DNA of 64,000 nt. Source: Aurantiochytrium sp. KH105 (taxonomy: Eukaryota > Sar > Bigyra > Thraustochytrida > Thraustochytriidae). Within the stretch, counting starts at the first letter, position 1, and each line of letters starts with the position of its first letter. Both the position numbers and the translations under genes were made by a program. The DNA is taken from the NCBI GenBank assembly GCA_003116975.1, contig BGKB01000017.1, forward strand, positions 372,001 to 436,000, read 5' to 3'. Shown here one piece after another: positions 50,814 through 61,584 of the stretch. Under the pieces are notes generated by a model, which saw nothing but the letters and a program-made list of their open reading frames with translations, was not told where the DNA came from and searched no databases.

Positions 50814-51908
50814 GGCACACCTCTGCGAGCGGCTTGCCGGCAGGGCGCTGCACTCGCCAGATCGACTACGCCTGTGCCTGCGCGGCCTGGGCCCGGCATT
50901 CGCCCTCGACGCGCTCGTCTTCGCGTGCTCCTCCACGCCAAGTTGCGGCCTCGCAACCTCCGATCGCAACTGCGATGATGAAGCAGAAAAAGTATGATCA
51001 ACCTCTCTTTCGGGCCCGAGCTATGAAACACAGACAGCATCCAAGTGAACGTTCAAGTTGGTTGACCCTCCGAACCGCTCAGCCGGCGTGGCACAGCTTT
51101 CGTCGCAAGATGGGACGAGGGCTCCGACAAAAGTTGCAAAGAAAGGACCATCGTCGTAGGATCACACCCGTCCAGATTGAGCTGAGCGAGTAACGCAGGC
51201 TAGCGGCAGCGGCAGCGGGAGGGAGGCTGACAGATCTGTGCTCGCCGACTCGGAGGTTGTCCCTGTAATGATGTATGATGTGATGGTTTCGGTCTCAAGT
51301 AATAAGATGAAATGATGGCTCAGTGAGAAGTCGCGAAGAATCGTTGTCTAGTGATCCCTCCTTTTGTACATTGAGCAGAGCGGGCGACGCAAGCAAATGA
51401 GAAGAGGAGGGAAGGCTGGGAAGCAGCCTTCGCGGAACAGTCTTCGGAAATCTCAGGCTCCGGCATAGCTTTGATGACATGGCATGGTCTTCGGTCTCTT
51501 GGCCGGCCACAAACAAAAGTCGCGAAATATCATCGTCGTGTGATCACACCACACCCGTCCATCTAGATTGATCTGCAGCTGAGCGAGCAACGCAAGCAAT
51601 CGAGAAAAGGCCAGCCTGGAAAGCGGCCTTCGCGGAACTGTCTCCGAGAGTCTCAGCTGCCGGCTTGGCGAAGTTGCCCTTGTCTTGAGCGAGCTGCTGC
51701 TGCAAACGTAGTATTTTTTTTTCTTCCCCTGAAAAGCAACGCATGAGAAGACTGCCTGAACTATAACTGTAGTATAATAAGCCTAGGCCTAGTATAAGCC
51801 TACGGAAGAAGAAGAGCAGTCATCTCAATCACATCAAAACCAGATTCTCGCTTCGCACGCGGGGTTGCAGCAAAAGCAGATAAGAGGTGCTACAGACTAG
51901 AGGATACG
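50814..51908. other. Intergenic with diverged direct repeats
   Basis: Three related segments near 51080-51200, 51320-51480 and 51515-51690 share CATCGTCGT, CACACCCGTCCA, GAGCGAG(C/T)AACGCA and CCTTCGCGGAACTGTCT-type blocks. No open frame is conserved between them. The final ~150 bp should hold the GNAT gene promoter. Confidence 0.45.
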
Positions 51909-52634
51909 ATGATGTCTCAGACCGCGTCGAGGGCTGCCGCACCAGGCCTGGCACTCGCTGTCGCCGGCGTCGGCGTCCTGGTGGCCTTGCGCAGCAAAGC
52001 AGCTGCCCGCGCAGCATCGAGTAGAACTCTGGCCACAAAGACGAGCGGGGACGGCCTCGTCGTCGATGCCAAGGGCGTGCGGCACGCGCCGTCCAGCCTG
52101 GACCACATCCGCGAGGCCACGACGAACGCGCTGGAGCTCAAGATCTTGTCCGAACTCGTTAATGTCGCCTTTTACGAGGGAGACGGCTTCATCTGGTCTC
52201 AAGGTCAGCGTTTCCGCGTCGGCACAGATGGCGCTGACGTGCGCAAAATGGTTGAGGGCACCGAGAGCACCGTGCTCGTGTACGAAGATCCAGTCAACAA
52301 GCAGCTTCAGGGCTGCGTTCGCATCGACTGGGACAAAAAGAAAGACGTTGGCCACTTTGCGATGGTCTCTGTGCCGCTCATGTACGGCGGTAGGGGTATC
52401 GGTTCGCTACTCGTGCAGGCAGCGCAACTCCATCTCAAAAAGCAGCTGAGTCCTGCCGGTGAGATTGTCATGGATGTCATTAGCATTCGCGACGATCTCT
52501 TGGGCTTTTATTCGCGTCGCGGATTCAAGCGCATCGGCCCAGCCCCGCTCCCTGATGAGCTCAAGGAGCGCGCCTGTCCTGAGTTTCGCCACGTTTGCTT
52601 CGAACTCATGAAGAAGAAGGTGGCAGACGTCTAG
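51909..52634 (+). CDS. GNAT-family N-acetyltransferase with N-terminal membrane or organelle signal
   Basis: 241 residues. N-terminal ~35 residues contain a hydrophobic stretch (GLALAVAGVGVLVAL) followed by Arg/Ala-rich sequence, which could be a signal anchor or mitochondrial presequence. The GNAT core spans about 110-215: the acetyl-CoA loop at GGRGIGSLLVQAA (Gly-x-Gly-x-Gly/Ala-like), and LLGFYSRRGFKRIG (motif B). Substrate unknown. The doublet ATG at 51909/51912 leaves the start uncertain by one residue. Confidence 0.8.
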   Translation: MMSQTASRAAAPGLALAVAGVGVLVALRSKAAARAASSRTLATKTSGDGLVVDAKGVRHAPSSLDHIREATTNALELKILSELVNVAFYEGDGFIWSQGQRFRVGTDGADVRKMVEGTESTVLVYEDPVNKQLQGCVRIDWDKKKDVGHFAMVSVPLMYGGRGIGSLLVQAAQLHLKKQLSPAGEIVMDVISIRDDLLGFYSRRGFKRIGPAPLPDELKERACPEFRHVCFELMKKKVADV

Positions 52635-54903
52635 GCACCGTAGACATATGCCTCGAGTCACCCATCTTTTTCCCTTTGTGTGACCGTATTTGAAAAACCA
52701 AACCAAATCAAACCAAACCAAACCAAACCAAAACAATTTCTTATAATAATAAAAGTATTGCTGATAGAAACCAACACACTCTTGCGCATGAAGCTAGTTC
52801 AAGTCAAAAGGCGAGCCCAAGTCTGAAGGAAACGCGATCAACGCACTTCTTCAAATACGTCAAAAATCAGGAAAAGGCCTCAGTAGGCCTACCATCTTGC
52901 CAGATTTTTTCAGATTTTTTTTCAGATTTTTTTTTATTACGTTATCATGATGCTTACACCGTTGGAGGTACGGTAACACTACTGTGCATCCACAACGGGC
53001 TCTTGCTTCTTTACTGTATAGGTAAGGCAATAACGTTCTGGCGTATACCCCCCCTAAAAAACGGGGTCACGCAAAAAATGGGTGCCCCCCTCTTTTCCAA
53101 AGTGCCGCCTGAAAAGGCGGATCAATAGTTACCAAAAAATGACTCAAGAATCGAAGCCAAAAACGGAGCCAAAACGTAGCGCAATAACCATAGAGCACTT
53201 GGACACGCCGGGAGTTGTTGCAGGCAAAACCACTTTTATGGGGTTTCACCGACCCGCCTTGATCAAGGCACCTCCGGGATCACCTTTTTCTCATCTATTC
53301 TCATGTCGAGAGCGCGCTCTCAAAAGCGCGGGATCTCAACGCGCCTGAGCGAGCTCAAATTTCAAAGGTCTCAATGTCCATGTCAGCAGAGACGCCGCGG
53401 AGACGCTGCCGCGCAGGCGGGTAGGCAGCCCTGATGTGCGTGCTTGGTGGACGGTGTCGCAAGCTCGCGGCGTGCATACTCGGGCAGGCGCGCGCTCATC
53501 ACCTTGCTCGGCGATCACCTTGCTCGGCGCGGAGTCTCGCCGCTGGGAGCAGCTTGAAGATCGAGCCAGCGAAGGTGCGTGCGGGTGCTGGTGGCGCGAG
53601 CAACGAGAGGCGAGGCGCGGGGAGGCCAAGACGCGGCTGTATTGATGGAGACGCGCATTCCGAGAAGACTGCCTCGCGCTGCCCGGCGACTTGAGGATTG
53701 GATTGAACAGCAGCAAACAAGCAAGCAAGACCACCGCAGCGTCTAGGACGCTGTGAAAAGCGCTTACGATGCGCGTCGCGTCCGCAGTCATGCTCTCTGT
53801 AACCTATACTCCGTCAAGCTGATGTTTAGAAGCCGATGCTGGCGGCCAAGCAGGGTTCAGGTCAATGAGTCGATGCGGCCACGACCGCTCGCTTTACAGT
53901 TATGGTGTCAAACGCGTAGCGAGCGAAAGGCCCACGCACAGCGAGAAAACATTGCAAGGAGGACCGCCGTCATGTGCTGGGTCATGCATACTGTGCCCTT
54001 TGAAGCGTGCGTGCTGGGCCAATGCCACATCGTCAAGCCTGTTGTCGCCTGCAATGTTACTCTGCCTTTTTTGGCATATTTGAGACAAATCAGTAGCGCC
54101 GAGGCGAAGTAGTTTTTTGCAAAAGGTGTGTAGCAGACGAGCGCCGGCCTCGGTGTCGAATCTGGGATACTGTTCAGGCCAGCGCCGAAGTGTCATTGAG
54201 CCACATCACGCTTACGGGTACGATTAGGCAAGGACACTATTTGCAGCATTTGATGCGATGCAATGAGAGGCAGGACCGCGACAGGGACGGAACTTGAGGC
54301 TGGCCGTGGCAAGATGGGTCAAGTTCAGCCGAAAATTCGAGGCGCTCAGAGCAAATCGCAGTCGGCCCCATCTAGCCTCCGCGCGTCGTATCCAGATTTG
54401 TATTTTGAGTCATGATGCCGCGGAAATTCTTGCGCGGCTCTTTCATTCCAGACAAAACTTCTTTGCGACCCCATTCTTGAAGAAAAGGAAGGAACGCCGA
54501 TACCAATGGATGACGAAGCACACTTGACGATGACCACTCGAAAAGGTCAGTAGACGGAGGATGAGTTGCTACTGTAGTCATGGCTAGGTAAGTGTCGGCA
54601 GTCTCTCCAACATCCTCGAGACAGTATCAATTGGAAAAGTTTCTCATCAGTGCTTGAGGTGCGCTCTCCTTGCAATTAGGTGCGTTCTGCTTGCAATTTG
54701 TGACGCCGCCGCCGCATCTCCCGTAACCCATACCCGCTGCGTCGTGTGCAACAAAAAAGACCGAGAGGGTAAAAAAGTAAAGCAAAAGTTTATAAGCGAG
54801 ATACTACTACTGCATTGCAGTAAGTGATCACAAGAAGTTAATGTCGGTCGCCCACCCACCCACGCAGGCATGGCACACGGTAGCGCAAAGCCACACCGCA
54901 CGA
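52635..54903. other. Long intergenic region, no supported gene
   Basis: About 2.3 kb. Contains an AACCAAACC run (52697-52732), a CAGATTTTTT triple repeat (52908-52935), a C/G inverted run around 53048-53066 and GC-richer DNA at 53330-53720 with overlapping frames on both strands. A minus-strand frame of 151 codons (53336-53791) begins with a hydrophobic segment but is otherwise Arg/Ser/Pro-rich; I do not call it. Confidence 0.4.
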
Positions 54904-57900
54904 TTAGGTCCCAGGTTCGATTCCTTGGTCATGCAAGATGTGCACCATCCCGCTATCGTCGCCAATAACGTAAACACTTCCCTGGCAAGTTGTGTCACTG
55001 ATTGCGTGATCCGTTGTAAAGCCTATGCCTTCGCTAAGCTTCACATGCGTTCCGTTCTCGGAATTCACCAACGTCTTTATTCCAGGTGTACTCGATGCCT
55101 CCGCTTCATCCGCGTCGAGTGCCTCGCCCGTTCGAGCGTTCCAGTAACAAGTCTCATTGCCAGACTGTGATGTGATGGTGTCGCCCTGTATCGCCACGCT
55201 GTTGACTTCATTAGAGTGCCCCTTCAACACGTGCTGCTCCTCGCCCGACGTAGCGTTCCAGATGCGCACCGTATTGTCCCAAGACCCACTGACGATGATG
55301 TCGCCCTGTATCGCCACGCTGTTGACTTCATTAGAGTGCCCTTCCAACACGTGCTGCTCCTCGCCCGACGTAGCGTTCCAGATGCGCACCGTATTGTCCC
55401 AAGACCCACTGACGATGGTGTCGCCCTGTATCGCCACGCTGTTGACTTCATTAGAGTGCCCCTTCAACACGTGCTGCTCCTCGCCCGACGTAGCGTTCCA
55501 GATGCGCACCGTGTTGTCATCGGACCCACTGACGATGGTGTCGCCCTGTATCGCCACGCTCCTGACCCCACGAGAGTGCCCCTTCAACACGAGCTGCTCC
55601 TCGCCCGACGTAGCGTTCCAGATGCGCACCGTNNNNNNNNNNNNNNNNNNNNNNNNNNNNNNNNNNNNNNNNNNNNNNNNNNNNNNNNNNNNNNNNNNNN
55701 NNNNNNNNNNNNNNNNNNNNNNNNNNNNNNNNNNNNNNNNNNNNNNNNNNNNNNNNNNNNNNNNNNNNNNNNNNNNNNNNNNNNNNNNNNNNNNNNNNNN
55801 NNNNNNNNNNNNNNNNNNNNNNNNNNNNNNNNNNNNNNNNNNNNNNNNNNNNNNNNNNNNNNNNNNNNNNNNNNNNNNNNNNNNNNNNNNNNNNNNNNNN
55901 NNNNNNNNNNNNNNNNNNNNNNNNNNNNNNNNNNNNNNNNNNNNNNNNNNNNNNNNNNNNNNNNNNNNNNNNNNNNNNNNNNNNNNNNNNNNNNNNNNNN
56001 NNNNNNNNNNNNNNNNNNNNNNNNNNNNNNNNNNNNNNNNNNNNNNNNNNNNNNNNNNNNNNNNNNNNNNNNNNNNNNNNNNNNNNNNNNNNNNNNNNNN
56101 NNNNNNNNNNNNNNNNNNNNNNNNNNNNNNNNNNNNNNNNNNNNNNNNNNNNNNNNNNNNNNNNNNNNNNNNNNNNNNNNNNNNNNNNNNNNNNNNNNNN
56201 NNNNNNNNNNNNNNNNNNNNNNNNNNNNNNNNNNNNNNNNNNNNNNNNNNNNNNNNNNNNNNNNNNNNNNNNNNNNNNNNNNNNNNNNNNNNNNNNNNNN
56301 NNNNNNNNNNNNNNNNNNNNNNNNNNNNNNNNNNNNNNNNNNNNNNNNNNNNNNNNNNNNNNNNNNNNNNNNNNNNNNNNNNNNNNNNNNNNNNNNNNNN
56401 NNNNNNNNNNNNNNNNNNNNNNNNNNNNNNNNNNNNNNNNNNNNNNNNNNNNNNNNNNNNNNNNNNNNNNNNNNNNNNNNNNNNNNNNNNNNNNNNNNNN
56501 NNNNNNNNNNNNNNNNNNNNNNNNNNNNNNNNNNNNNNNNNNNNNNNNNNNNNNNNNNNNNNNNNNNNNNNNNNNNNNNNNNNNNNNNNNNNNNNNNNNN
56601 NNNNNATCGCCCCGCTCAAGACCGTTCCAGAGTGCCCCTTCAACGCATGCTGCTCCTCGCCCGACGTAGCGTTCCAGATGCGCACCGTGCCGTCCAAGGA
56701 CCCACTGACGATGGTGTCGCCCTGTATCGCTACGCCCAAGACCGGACCAGAGTGCCCCTTCAACACGTGCAGCAAAGGGTCGCGGGGATGAGCAAGGGTG
56801 ACGCGACTAGGCTCCAGCCATGGCTGATCAGGTGTTTGGAGACTACGTGCCAAGGGACCTTTCGAGTCGTGACCAAGACGCGCCAGAACTTGCGTCGCAA
56901 GTTCGTTGGGATCGTAGCTGAGGGCATGCACGGCTTTGCTCAGGAAGCGCGGCGTATCACTTTCGGGCGCAAAGTAGATACCGAGTTCGACGCAGTCGCG
57001 AATGAGGTTTCCGATTGTGGCGCGCCTTTGCGCCTCATCGTCACCGACGGAGATGGCTCTCTGAACCCATGCAAAGTCATTCAGGAGCTCGAAAGCCTCA
57101 GCGTGCTCACCGCTCTTGACGAGGTGAAAGACGACATGACGGAGCGAAAAAACGTCGTCCCGCGAGCTGCTGCAGTAGTCGGCCAAGGCAGTATGGCCAT
57201 CTTCAACATCCACGCCAAGATCTCCGCTCAGGTCGTCGTCCAGCAGCCAATCTGCCATCCGCTTGTGGATGAGCGCCACACGACCATCGCCGCCCTGGTA
57301 CAAGAGATTGCGCGCGTCGCCAACGATCTTTTTCGTCTTCTTCTTGGTTTTGTCAAGAATCACGGTGAGTTGTTCGACGCTCAGCGGCTCGCGCGCTGCC
57401 ACGATAGGAGTTAGCAGAGACTGATAAGCATCATCACCGCCCATCTTGTCGCGAAGGCGCTTAAAGTACTCCTCAAACATGCCACCAAGCCCGTTGGGAA
57501 TGGCGTCTTTGTGAGAGATGTCCTGCAAGGTCAGCACTCCACCTTGTTTCTCCTCGTGCATCCGGTTCAGGGTCTCGGGAAGGAAGCTCGCCCAAAGAAA
57601 GAGACCTTCCGATCGCTCGGAGAGAATCTTGGCGCAAGAAGCAACGTCTTTTTGCTCCACGGTATCTTTCATGTCGCACAGCAAATGCTCGATGTGTTTT
57701 TCGATGTCGCGAAAGTTCTCTTCGTCCTTGAGCTCCAGCACTTTAGAATCAAGGCTATTGTTGGTGATGCCGCGTTGAATCTCGCCTTCGGGACGTGTGC
57801 TCACAACCAAGCTGAGCCATGAGGGCATCACATCCTTCCACGTACGAATGACCTTTGTCAAGACATCGTCGCTTTTGCTGCACTCGTCGAGGGCGTCGAG

Positions 57901-59502
57901 CACGACCACTTGTCGCATCTGGTCTGGGCCGAGCTTGGTTGCAGGATTGACGAGGATGGTCTTGAAAAGATCCGATAGCGTCTTTTCGCGAAGACCCTCA
58001 AAGCTTACTTGATCGAGCACTTCAGGGAAATGAGGCACGGTCAGGCACAGTTGCCAAGCAATGCTTAGAATTGCTTCAGCAGGTGAAGCCGCGGTCCCAT
58101 CATCGTGTCGAAAGAAATGGTACGCTGCCACCGAAATAGGCTGGCGACCTTTTTGGCTACGACGCCACAGGCTACGTACACGCGACGACTTTCGGCGCGA
58201 CTCGGCGCGTTCATCAGCCTTGCTCTTTTCGACATCTTCGTCAGTTTTCAGAGCGCCTCCACGGTGACAGAGCTCGGCCATGATGACGCTTTTGCCGACG
58301 CCACCGTCGCCCACAAGAATGAAGACGGCACTCTTGTTGTCGTTGTACCACTTGCAGAGTTCGTCGACGATCCAGCTCCGCGTGCCGAGGGTAAAGTTTT
58401 CTGCCTTGCCCTTGGCCCATGCCTCTGAGCTGCACGGGTTCAAGCTTGCTTTCAAATCACGGAGCCTGGGTGTGAAATCAGACGAGGCCTCGGGCGTATC
58501 GATGCGCGTCTGAATGGCATTTGCGAGGCGATCAATAGCCTTGTCAGACAGTTCCGTGAGATCCACCGGTTTTTGCCGCGCGAGGCCGAGTTGAAACGGT
58601 CCAGTCCACTGCGATGCAGCCTTCGTCATGTCCGATTCCAGCGCAGCGACCACGATGCGGTCAAATCGTTTGTTGCCAGCGTATTGGAACTCTTTGAGGC
58701 AGTTATCAGCTTGGTTGCCACTGTTGATCTTTTCCATGTATTTTTTCGTGGCGAGGACAAGAAACACTGTGGAAGAATTGATACCATTTGCCATGCTTAC
58801 ATCCGTGCTGCCAGACATCTCATTGTCATCGAGCCACGCTTCGAGACCTTTGTCACGCAGTTTTAGAGCAATTTCGATGGCTTTATCATGAACGCCCCAC
58901 TCATGCGAAACGAAGAAGTGAAACTCCTTGCTATCCAGAGCTGGCGAAACACGAACTTGGGCGGCATTAACTTGGGCCATGATCGCACGAATGTCAGCCT
59001 TGACGGGGTCACAGAAATCGACATAGAGTAGATTGGGCATGTACCACGCAATCGCGCCTTTCCACTTCTTGGTGTCCTTCATCTTTTTATCGACGAGGAT
59101 GGGAACAAGAGTATTCGGGAGGACCCTCGCCACTACCTCGATGAGCTCCCAATTCTCTTCGAGTTTTTTGCTCACGAGCAGTAGAGCGACCTCGGCATTT
59201 TTGGCCTCCTGTTCAGCCTCTGCGGCGTGGCTGCCGGTGCACACGGGCACGCTGAGGTGGGGCTGAATCGCGTCAACCAGCTGCTCGGCCACGGTCTCGT
59301 CAGCGGGATCGTGTACGACGAGGACGGCGACGTCGGCGAGCACCTCAGGGGGAACGCGAAGCGCCTCCGCCTGTTCAGACGCGGCAGTATGGAGCTCTGC
59401 TTCCGCCTGCGCGGCTTCGTTCACCTCGCGCTCGCCGGTAGATCCTTTGTTGCCTTGGCCGCTGCCGAAGACGGCGTAGATGCTTTTTCTCAATCTTTCC
59501 AT
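54904..59502 (-). CDS. TIR-NACHT-WD40 STAND protein (NLR-like), with assembly gap
   Basis: Single frame of 1532 codons including the gap. Residues about 55-175 look like a degenerate TIR domain (DVAVLVVHDPADE) and about 190-320 a clearer TIR (KEFHFFVSHEWG, LEAWLDDNEMSGS, CLKEFQYA). A NACHT module follows: Walker A VGDGGVGKS at about residue 400, Walker B VVVLDALDEC at about 535, sensor-like STRPE. Then helical linkers and, from about 900, WD40 repeats of exactly 40 residues (LKGHSNEVNSVAIQGDTIVS and DNTVRIWNATSGEEQHV). At least six repeats are visible, split by a run of N at 55633-56605. STAND proteins of this plan sense ligands through the repeats and oligomerise through NACHT; TIR effectors often cleave NAD+. 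Whether either TIR here is catalytic cannot be judged. Start ATG 59502 is the first Met. Confidence 0.9.
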   Translation of the reverse strand: MERLRKSIYAVFGSGQGNKGSTGEREVNEAAQAEAELHTAASEQAEALRVPPEVLADVAVLVVHDPADETVAEQLVDAIQPHLSVPVCTGSHAAEAEQEAKNAEVALLLVSKKLEENWELIEVVARVLPNTLVPILVDKKMKDTKKWKGAIAWYMPNLLYVDFCDPVKADIRAIMAQVNAAQVRVSPALDSKEFHFFVSHEWGVHDKAIEIALKLRDKGLEAWLDDNEMSGSTDVSMANGINSSTVFLVLATKKYMEKINSGNQADNCLKEFQYAGNKRFDRIVVAALESDMTKAASQWTGPFQLGLARQKPVDLTELSDKAIDRLANAIQTRIDTPEASSDFTPRLRDLKASLNPCSSEAWAKGKAENFTLGTRSWIVDELCKWYNDNKSAVFILVGDGGVGKSVIMAELCHRGGALKTDEDVEKSKADERAESRRKSSRVRSLWRRSQKGRQPISVAAYHFFRHDDGTAASPAEAILSIAWQLCLTVPHFPEVLDQVSFEGLREKTLSDLFKTILVNPATKLGPDQMRQVVVLDALDECSKSDDVLTKVIRTWKDVMPSWLSLVVSTRPEGEIQRGITNNSLDSKVLELKDEENFRDIEKHIEHLLCDMKDTVEQKDVASCAKILSERSEGLFLWASFLPETLNRMHEEKQGGVLTLQDISHKDAIPNGLGGMFEEYFKRLRDKMGGDDAYQSLLTPIVAAREPLSVEQLTVILDKTKKKTKKIVGDARNLLYQGGDGRVALIHKRMADWLLDDDLSGDLGVDVEDGHTALADYCSSSRDDVFSLRHVVFHLVKSGEHAEAFELLNDFAWVQRAISVGDDEAQRRATIGNLIRDCVELGIYFAPESDTPRFLSKAVHALSYDPNELATQVLARLGHDSKGPLARSLQTPDQPWLEPSRVTLAHPRDPLLHVLKGHSGPVLGVAIQGDTIVSGSLDGTVRIWNATSGEEQHALKGHSGTVLSGAXXXXXXXXXXXXXXXXXXXXXXXXXXXXXXXXXXXXXXXXXXXXXXXXXXXXXXXXXXXXXXXXXXXXXXXXXXXXXXXXXXXXXXXXXXXXXXXXXXXXXXXXXXXXXXXXXXXXXXXXXXXXXXXXXXXXXXXXXXXXXXXXXXXXXXXXXXXXXXXXXXXXXXXXXXXXXXXXXXXXXXXXXXXXXXXXXXXXXXXXXXXXXXXXXXXXXXXXXXXXXXXXXXXXXXXXXXXXXXXXXXXXXXXXXXXXXXXXXXXXXXXXXXXXXXXXXXXXXXXXXXXXXXXXXXXXXXXXXXXXXXXXXXXXXXXXXXXXXXXXXXXXXTVRIWNATSGEEQLVLKGHSRGVRSVAIQGDTIVSGSDDNTVRIWNATSGEEQHVLKGHSNEVNSVAIQGDTIVSGSWDNTVRIWNATSGEEQHVLEGHSNEVNSVAIQGDIIVSGSWDNTVRIWNATSGEEQHVLKGHSNEVNSVAIQGDTITSQSGNETCYWNARTGEALDADEAEASSTPGIKTLVNSENGTHVKLSEGIGFTTDHAISDTTCQGSVYVIGDDSGMVHILHDQGIEPGT
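55180..55632 (-). repeat. 120-bp near-identical WD40 coding repeats
   Basis: Four repeats with exact 120-bp period, differing at only a few bases each. Differences concentrate after KGHS (NEVN, RGVR) and in SGS(W/D)D(N), positions that face the WD40 top surface. Confidence 0.95.
55633..56605. other. Assembly gap (973 N) within the WD40 array
   Basis: The run of N keeps the reading frame but its length does not fit a whole number of 120-bp repeats (phase offset 96 of 120), so gap size and repeat number are estimates. Confidence 0.95.
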
Positions 59503-61584
59503 GGTGCAAGTAGCCTCACCGTCTTTTGATTCGACCGCGCGCCCCTTCTCGCGCGCGGTTTTCCCTTCTCGCGCGCGGCTGCCCCCGCCCGAGCGCCGTT
59601 CCCCTCGCCCCCGCGGCTGCGCGTCCTCGACCTCGCTCTGCGCCCTGCCTCGAGCGGCGAATAGGTTCTGCTGCTCGCGCTCTGCTCCTACCGCCCTCGG
59701 CGGCTTGAGCGAGGGGATAAAAGTTCCAGAATACTCCCTTGTATGGGCCTACCATGTACAAAGGTCCCAATGTGGTTCTGCTGGAGAGAGTAAAACAAGA
59801 ACTGTATGCTGCGCGTGCTGCGCATTTTTTCCGAAGCCCTTCTTCTTCTTTCCCTATAAAAACGGGGGGCGGGTGCGCGTGCACAACGCACTGCCAATGG
59901 ATGATGGTGGTCGTTCTCCGGCGTGTCCAGCGTGCACACGTCGCGCGAGCCCGTCCGTCCGCAGCCTTTCCCCCTCACCGCATCCGCGAGTGGTGATGGG
60001 CCTGACTGAAGGAAAAGGAAAGCGGGCCTGGCCTGGAAGACGAATTGAAGTGGGGAAAGGGGGATGACAGGAGCGATTAGGAAGTAAATCGAAGTAAACG
60101 ATGAAAGTGTGTGCGGACGCTGTCGCGCCTGGCTGTTGGCGCAGCTGCAGCAGGCTGCTGAGAGTAAGTCGCCAAACGAGCCTGCCGCGCCAAACGAGCC
60201 TGCGTGGACCGACCGAGCCTGACAGCTCTTTCACGAGGTTTATGTATACTGGCTGACGCGCCAGAGTGTCTATCCGGCAGGTAGATGACGACACTGCAAA
60301 CAAAGAAAGAAACAACCAACCAAGCAAATGGTCTATCGGGAACGGACGCGCGCCCACCAGTGGCAGCAGCAGCTGCCCTTTTTATTAAGCCCTCCCCCGG
60401 CCAGATTCTTCTCTTTATGATCTCGGTAAAAAGCATCAACCAACTCGCGCGAAGCAGCCAGTCCAGCTGCCAAAAGCAGGAACAGCGACAACTCGCAGAG
60501 CAATTTTCCAGCGCACGGCCTGCTCTGTCCATCAGCCAGGCGTTGTGCGGAAGAAGTGAGAGGCACGAACAGGCCGCTCGGCGAGCCAGATCAATCAACA
60601 TCGGTCGATCGAAGACGCACGTCAAGCTGTCAGAAGAAGGGAAAGCAAGAAGGGGAAGGGGGAGTCAGCAGGCAAATAGGAGCTCTGCGCGTGCGTGCGC
60701 ACAAAGCAAAGCAGAGCAAAGCAAAGGCCAAGTTTTAACGCTCTTGTGACCTCAACGCAACCAAACCGGGAAAACCTCGAGTCTCATTAGTATGGCGACC
60801 GGAGAAATAAGCCAAATACAGATAATATGCAACGAATCGGCCCACCTTAAACTGTTTTTAGATTCTCCGTTCACAAGGTGATTGATTGTGCAGCGAGTTA
60901 AGGTGGTTAAAGATTTAAGGAAGCGGCAATCGTACAAATCTGGTTGCGTTGAGGTATAGGCACAAATGATAATCTTAATTATCAGCCCCAAACAAGTCTT
61001 TGCACCGAAGCGAAATCTCTCGCGTTCATCTCCTTGCTGTTGATTTCTCGATTTTCGAAGCTTTCGAGAAACGAGAAATAAGCCCTTGTTTTGCGGAATT
61101 AAGTTCATTTCATCTCTTTGGCAGAGATGAGCTTGACCCCTCCAATCCAAAGCTGACTCATTGAGACATCATGTTGAGACGGAGAGGGCCTACTTACTGC
61201 GCGCAGCGTGCATTACTTGGCGCCCTAAACCCCTTTTCTCCTACCAAAAAAAAATTGCTGCCGCGGGGTGCCCAAAACAAATATCACACAACAAGAACAC
61301 TGTAGGCCTATTCACTTTCTTTCTTTCTTTTCTTCTTTCTTTTTCCAAAGCAAAGGCGTCGTTATTCGCTGCGAAGAGAGTAATCCAGCTGGCAGACGAA
61401 GAAAAGCTCGAAGGAGATCGAGCTTTGGTCACAGCCCCACGTGAGCGGGCAGGCGCGCGACGCCGCCGCTCGCCACACCGAGAGACAGATAAGGAGTGAA
61501 GCAGGCAGACCTCAGGTAACTCTCTGTTCTGTTGGAGATAGAGAGCCGCGTCTGCTGCTGCTTGTTCTTCTTCTTCTTGGCACA
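59503..61584. other. Intergenic between the STAND gene and the glycosyltransferase
   Basis: Divergent promoters expected at both ends. 59520-59700 is GC-rich and contains a TTCTCGCGCGCGG direct duplication (about 59547-59577). 60750-61160 is AT-richer. A pyrimidine tract (61316-61348) precedes the glycosyltransferase leader. Short frames are not protein-like. Confidence 0.4.

Noticed and set aside
53336..53791. 151-codon minus-strand frame with a hydrophobic N-terminus
   Set aside because: Past the first ~30 residues it is Arg/Ser/Pro low complexity, with an equally open frame on the other strand.
54905..54930. tRNA B-box-like sequence GGTTCGATTCC
   Set aside because: No matching A box, acceptor stem or anticodon arm around it; it lies at the C-terminus of the STAND gene.
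55180..55632. CRISPR-like regular repeats
   Set aside because: The 120-bp period is continuous coding sequence with no unique spacers; WD40 motifs explain it.
55157..57414. Plus-strand repeat proteins across the WD40 array
   Set aside because: Antisense reading of the WD40 repeats and of the N run.
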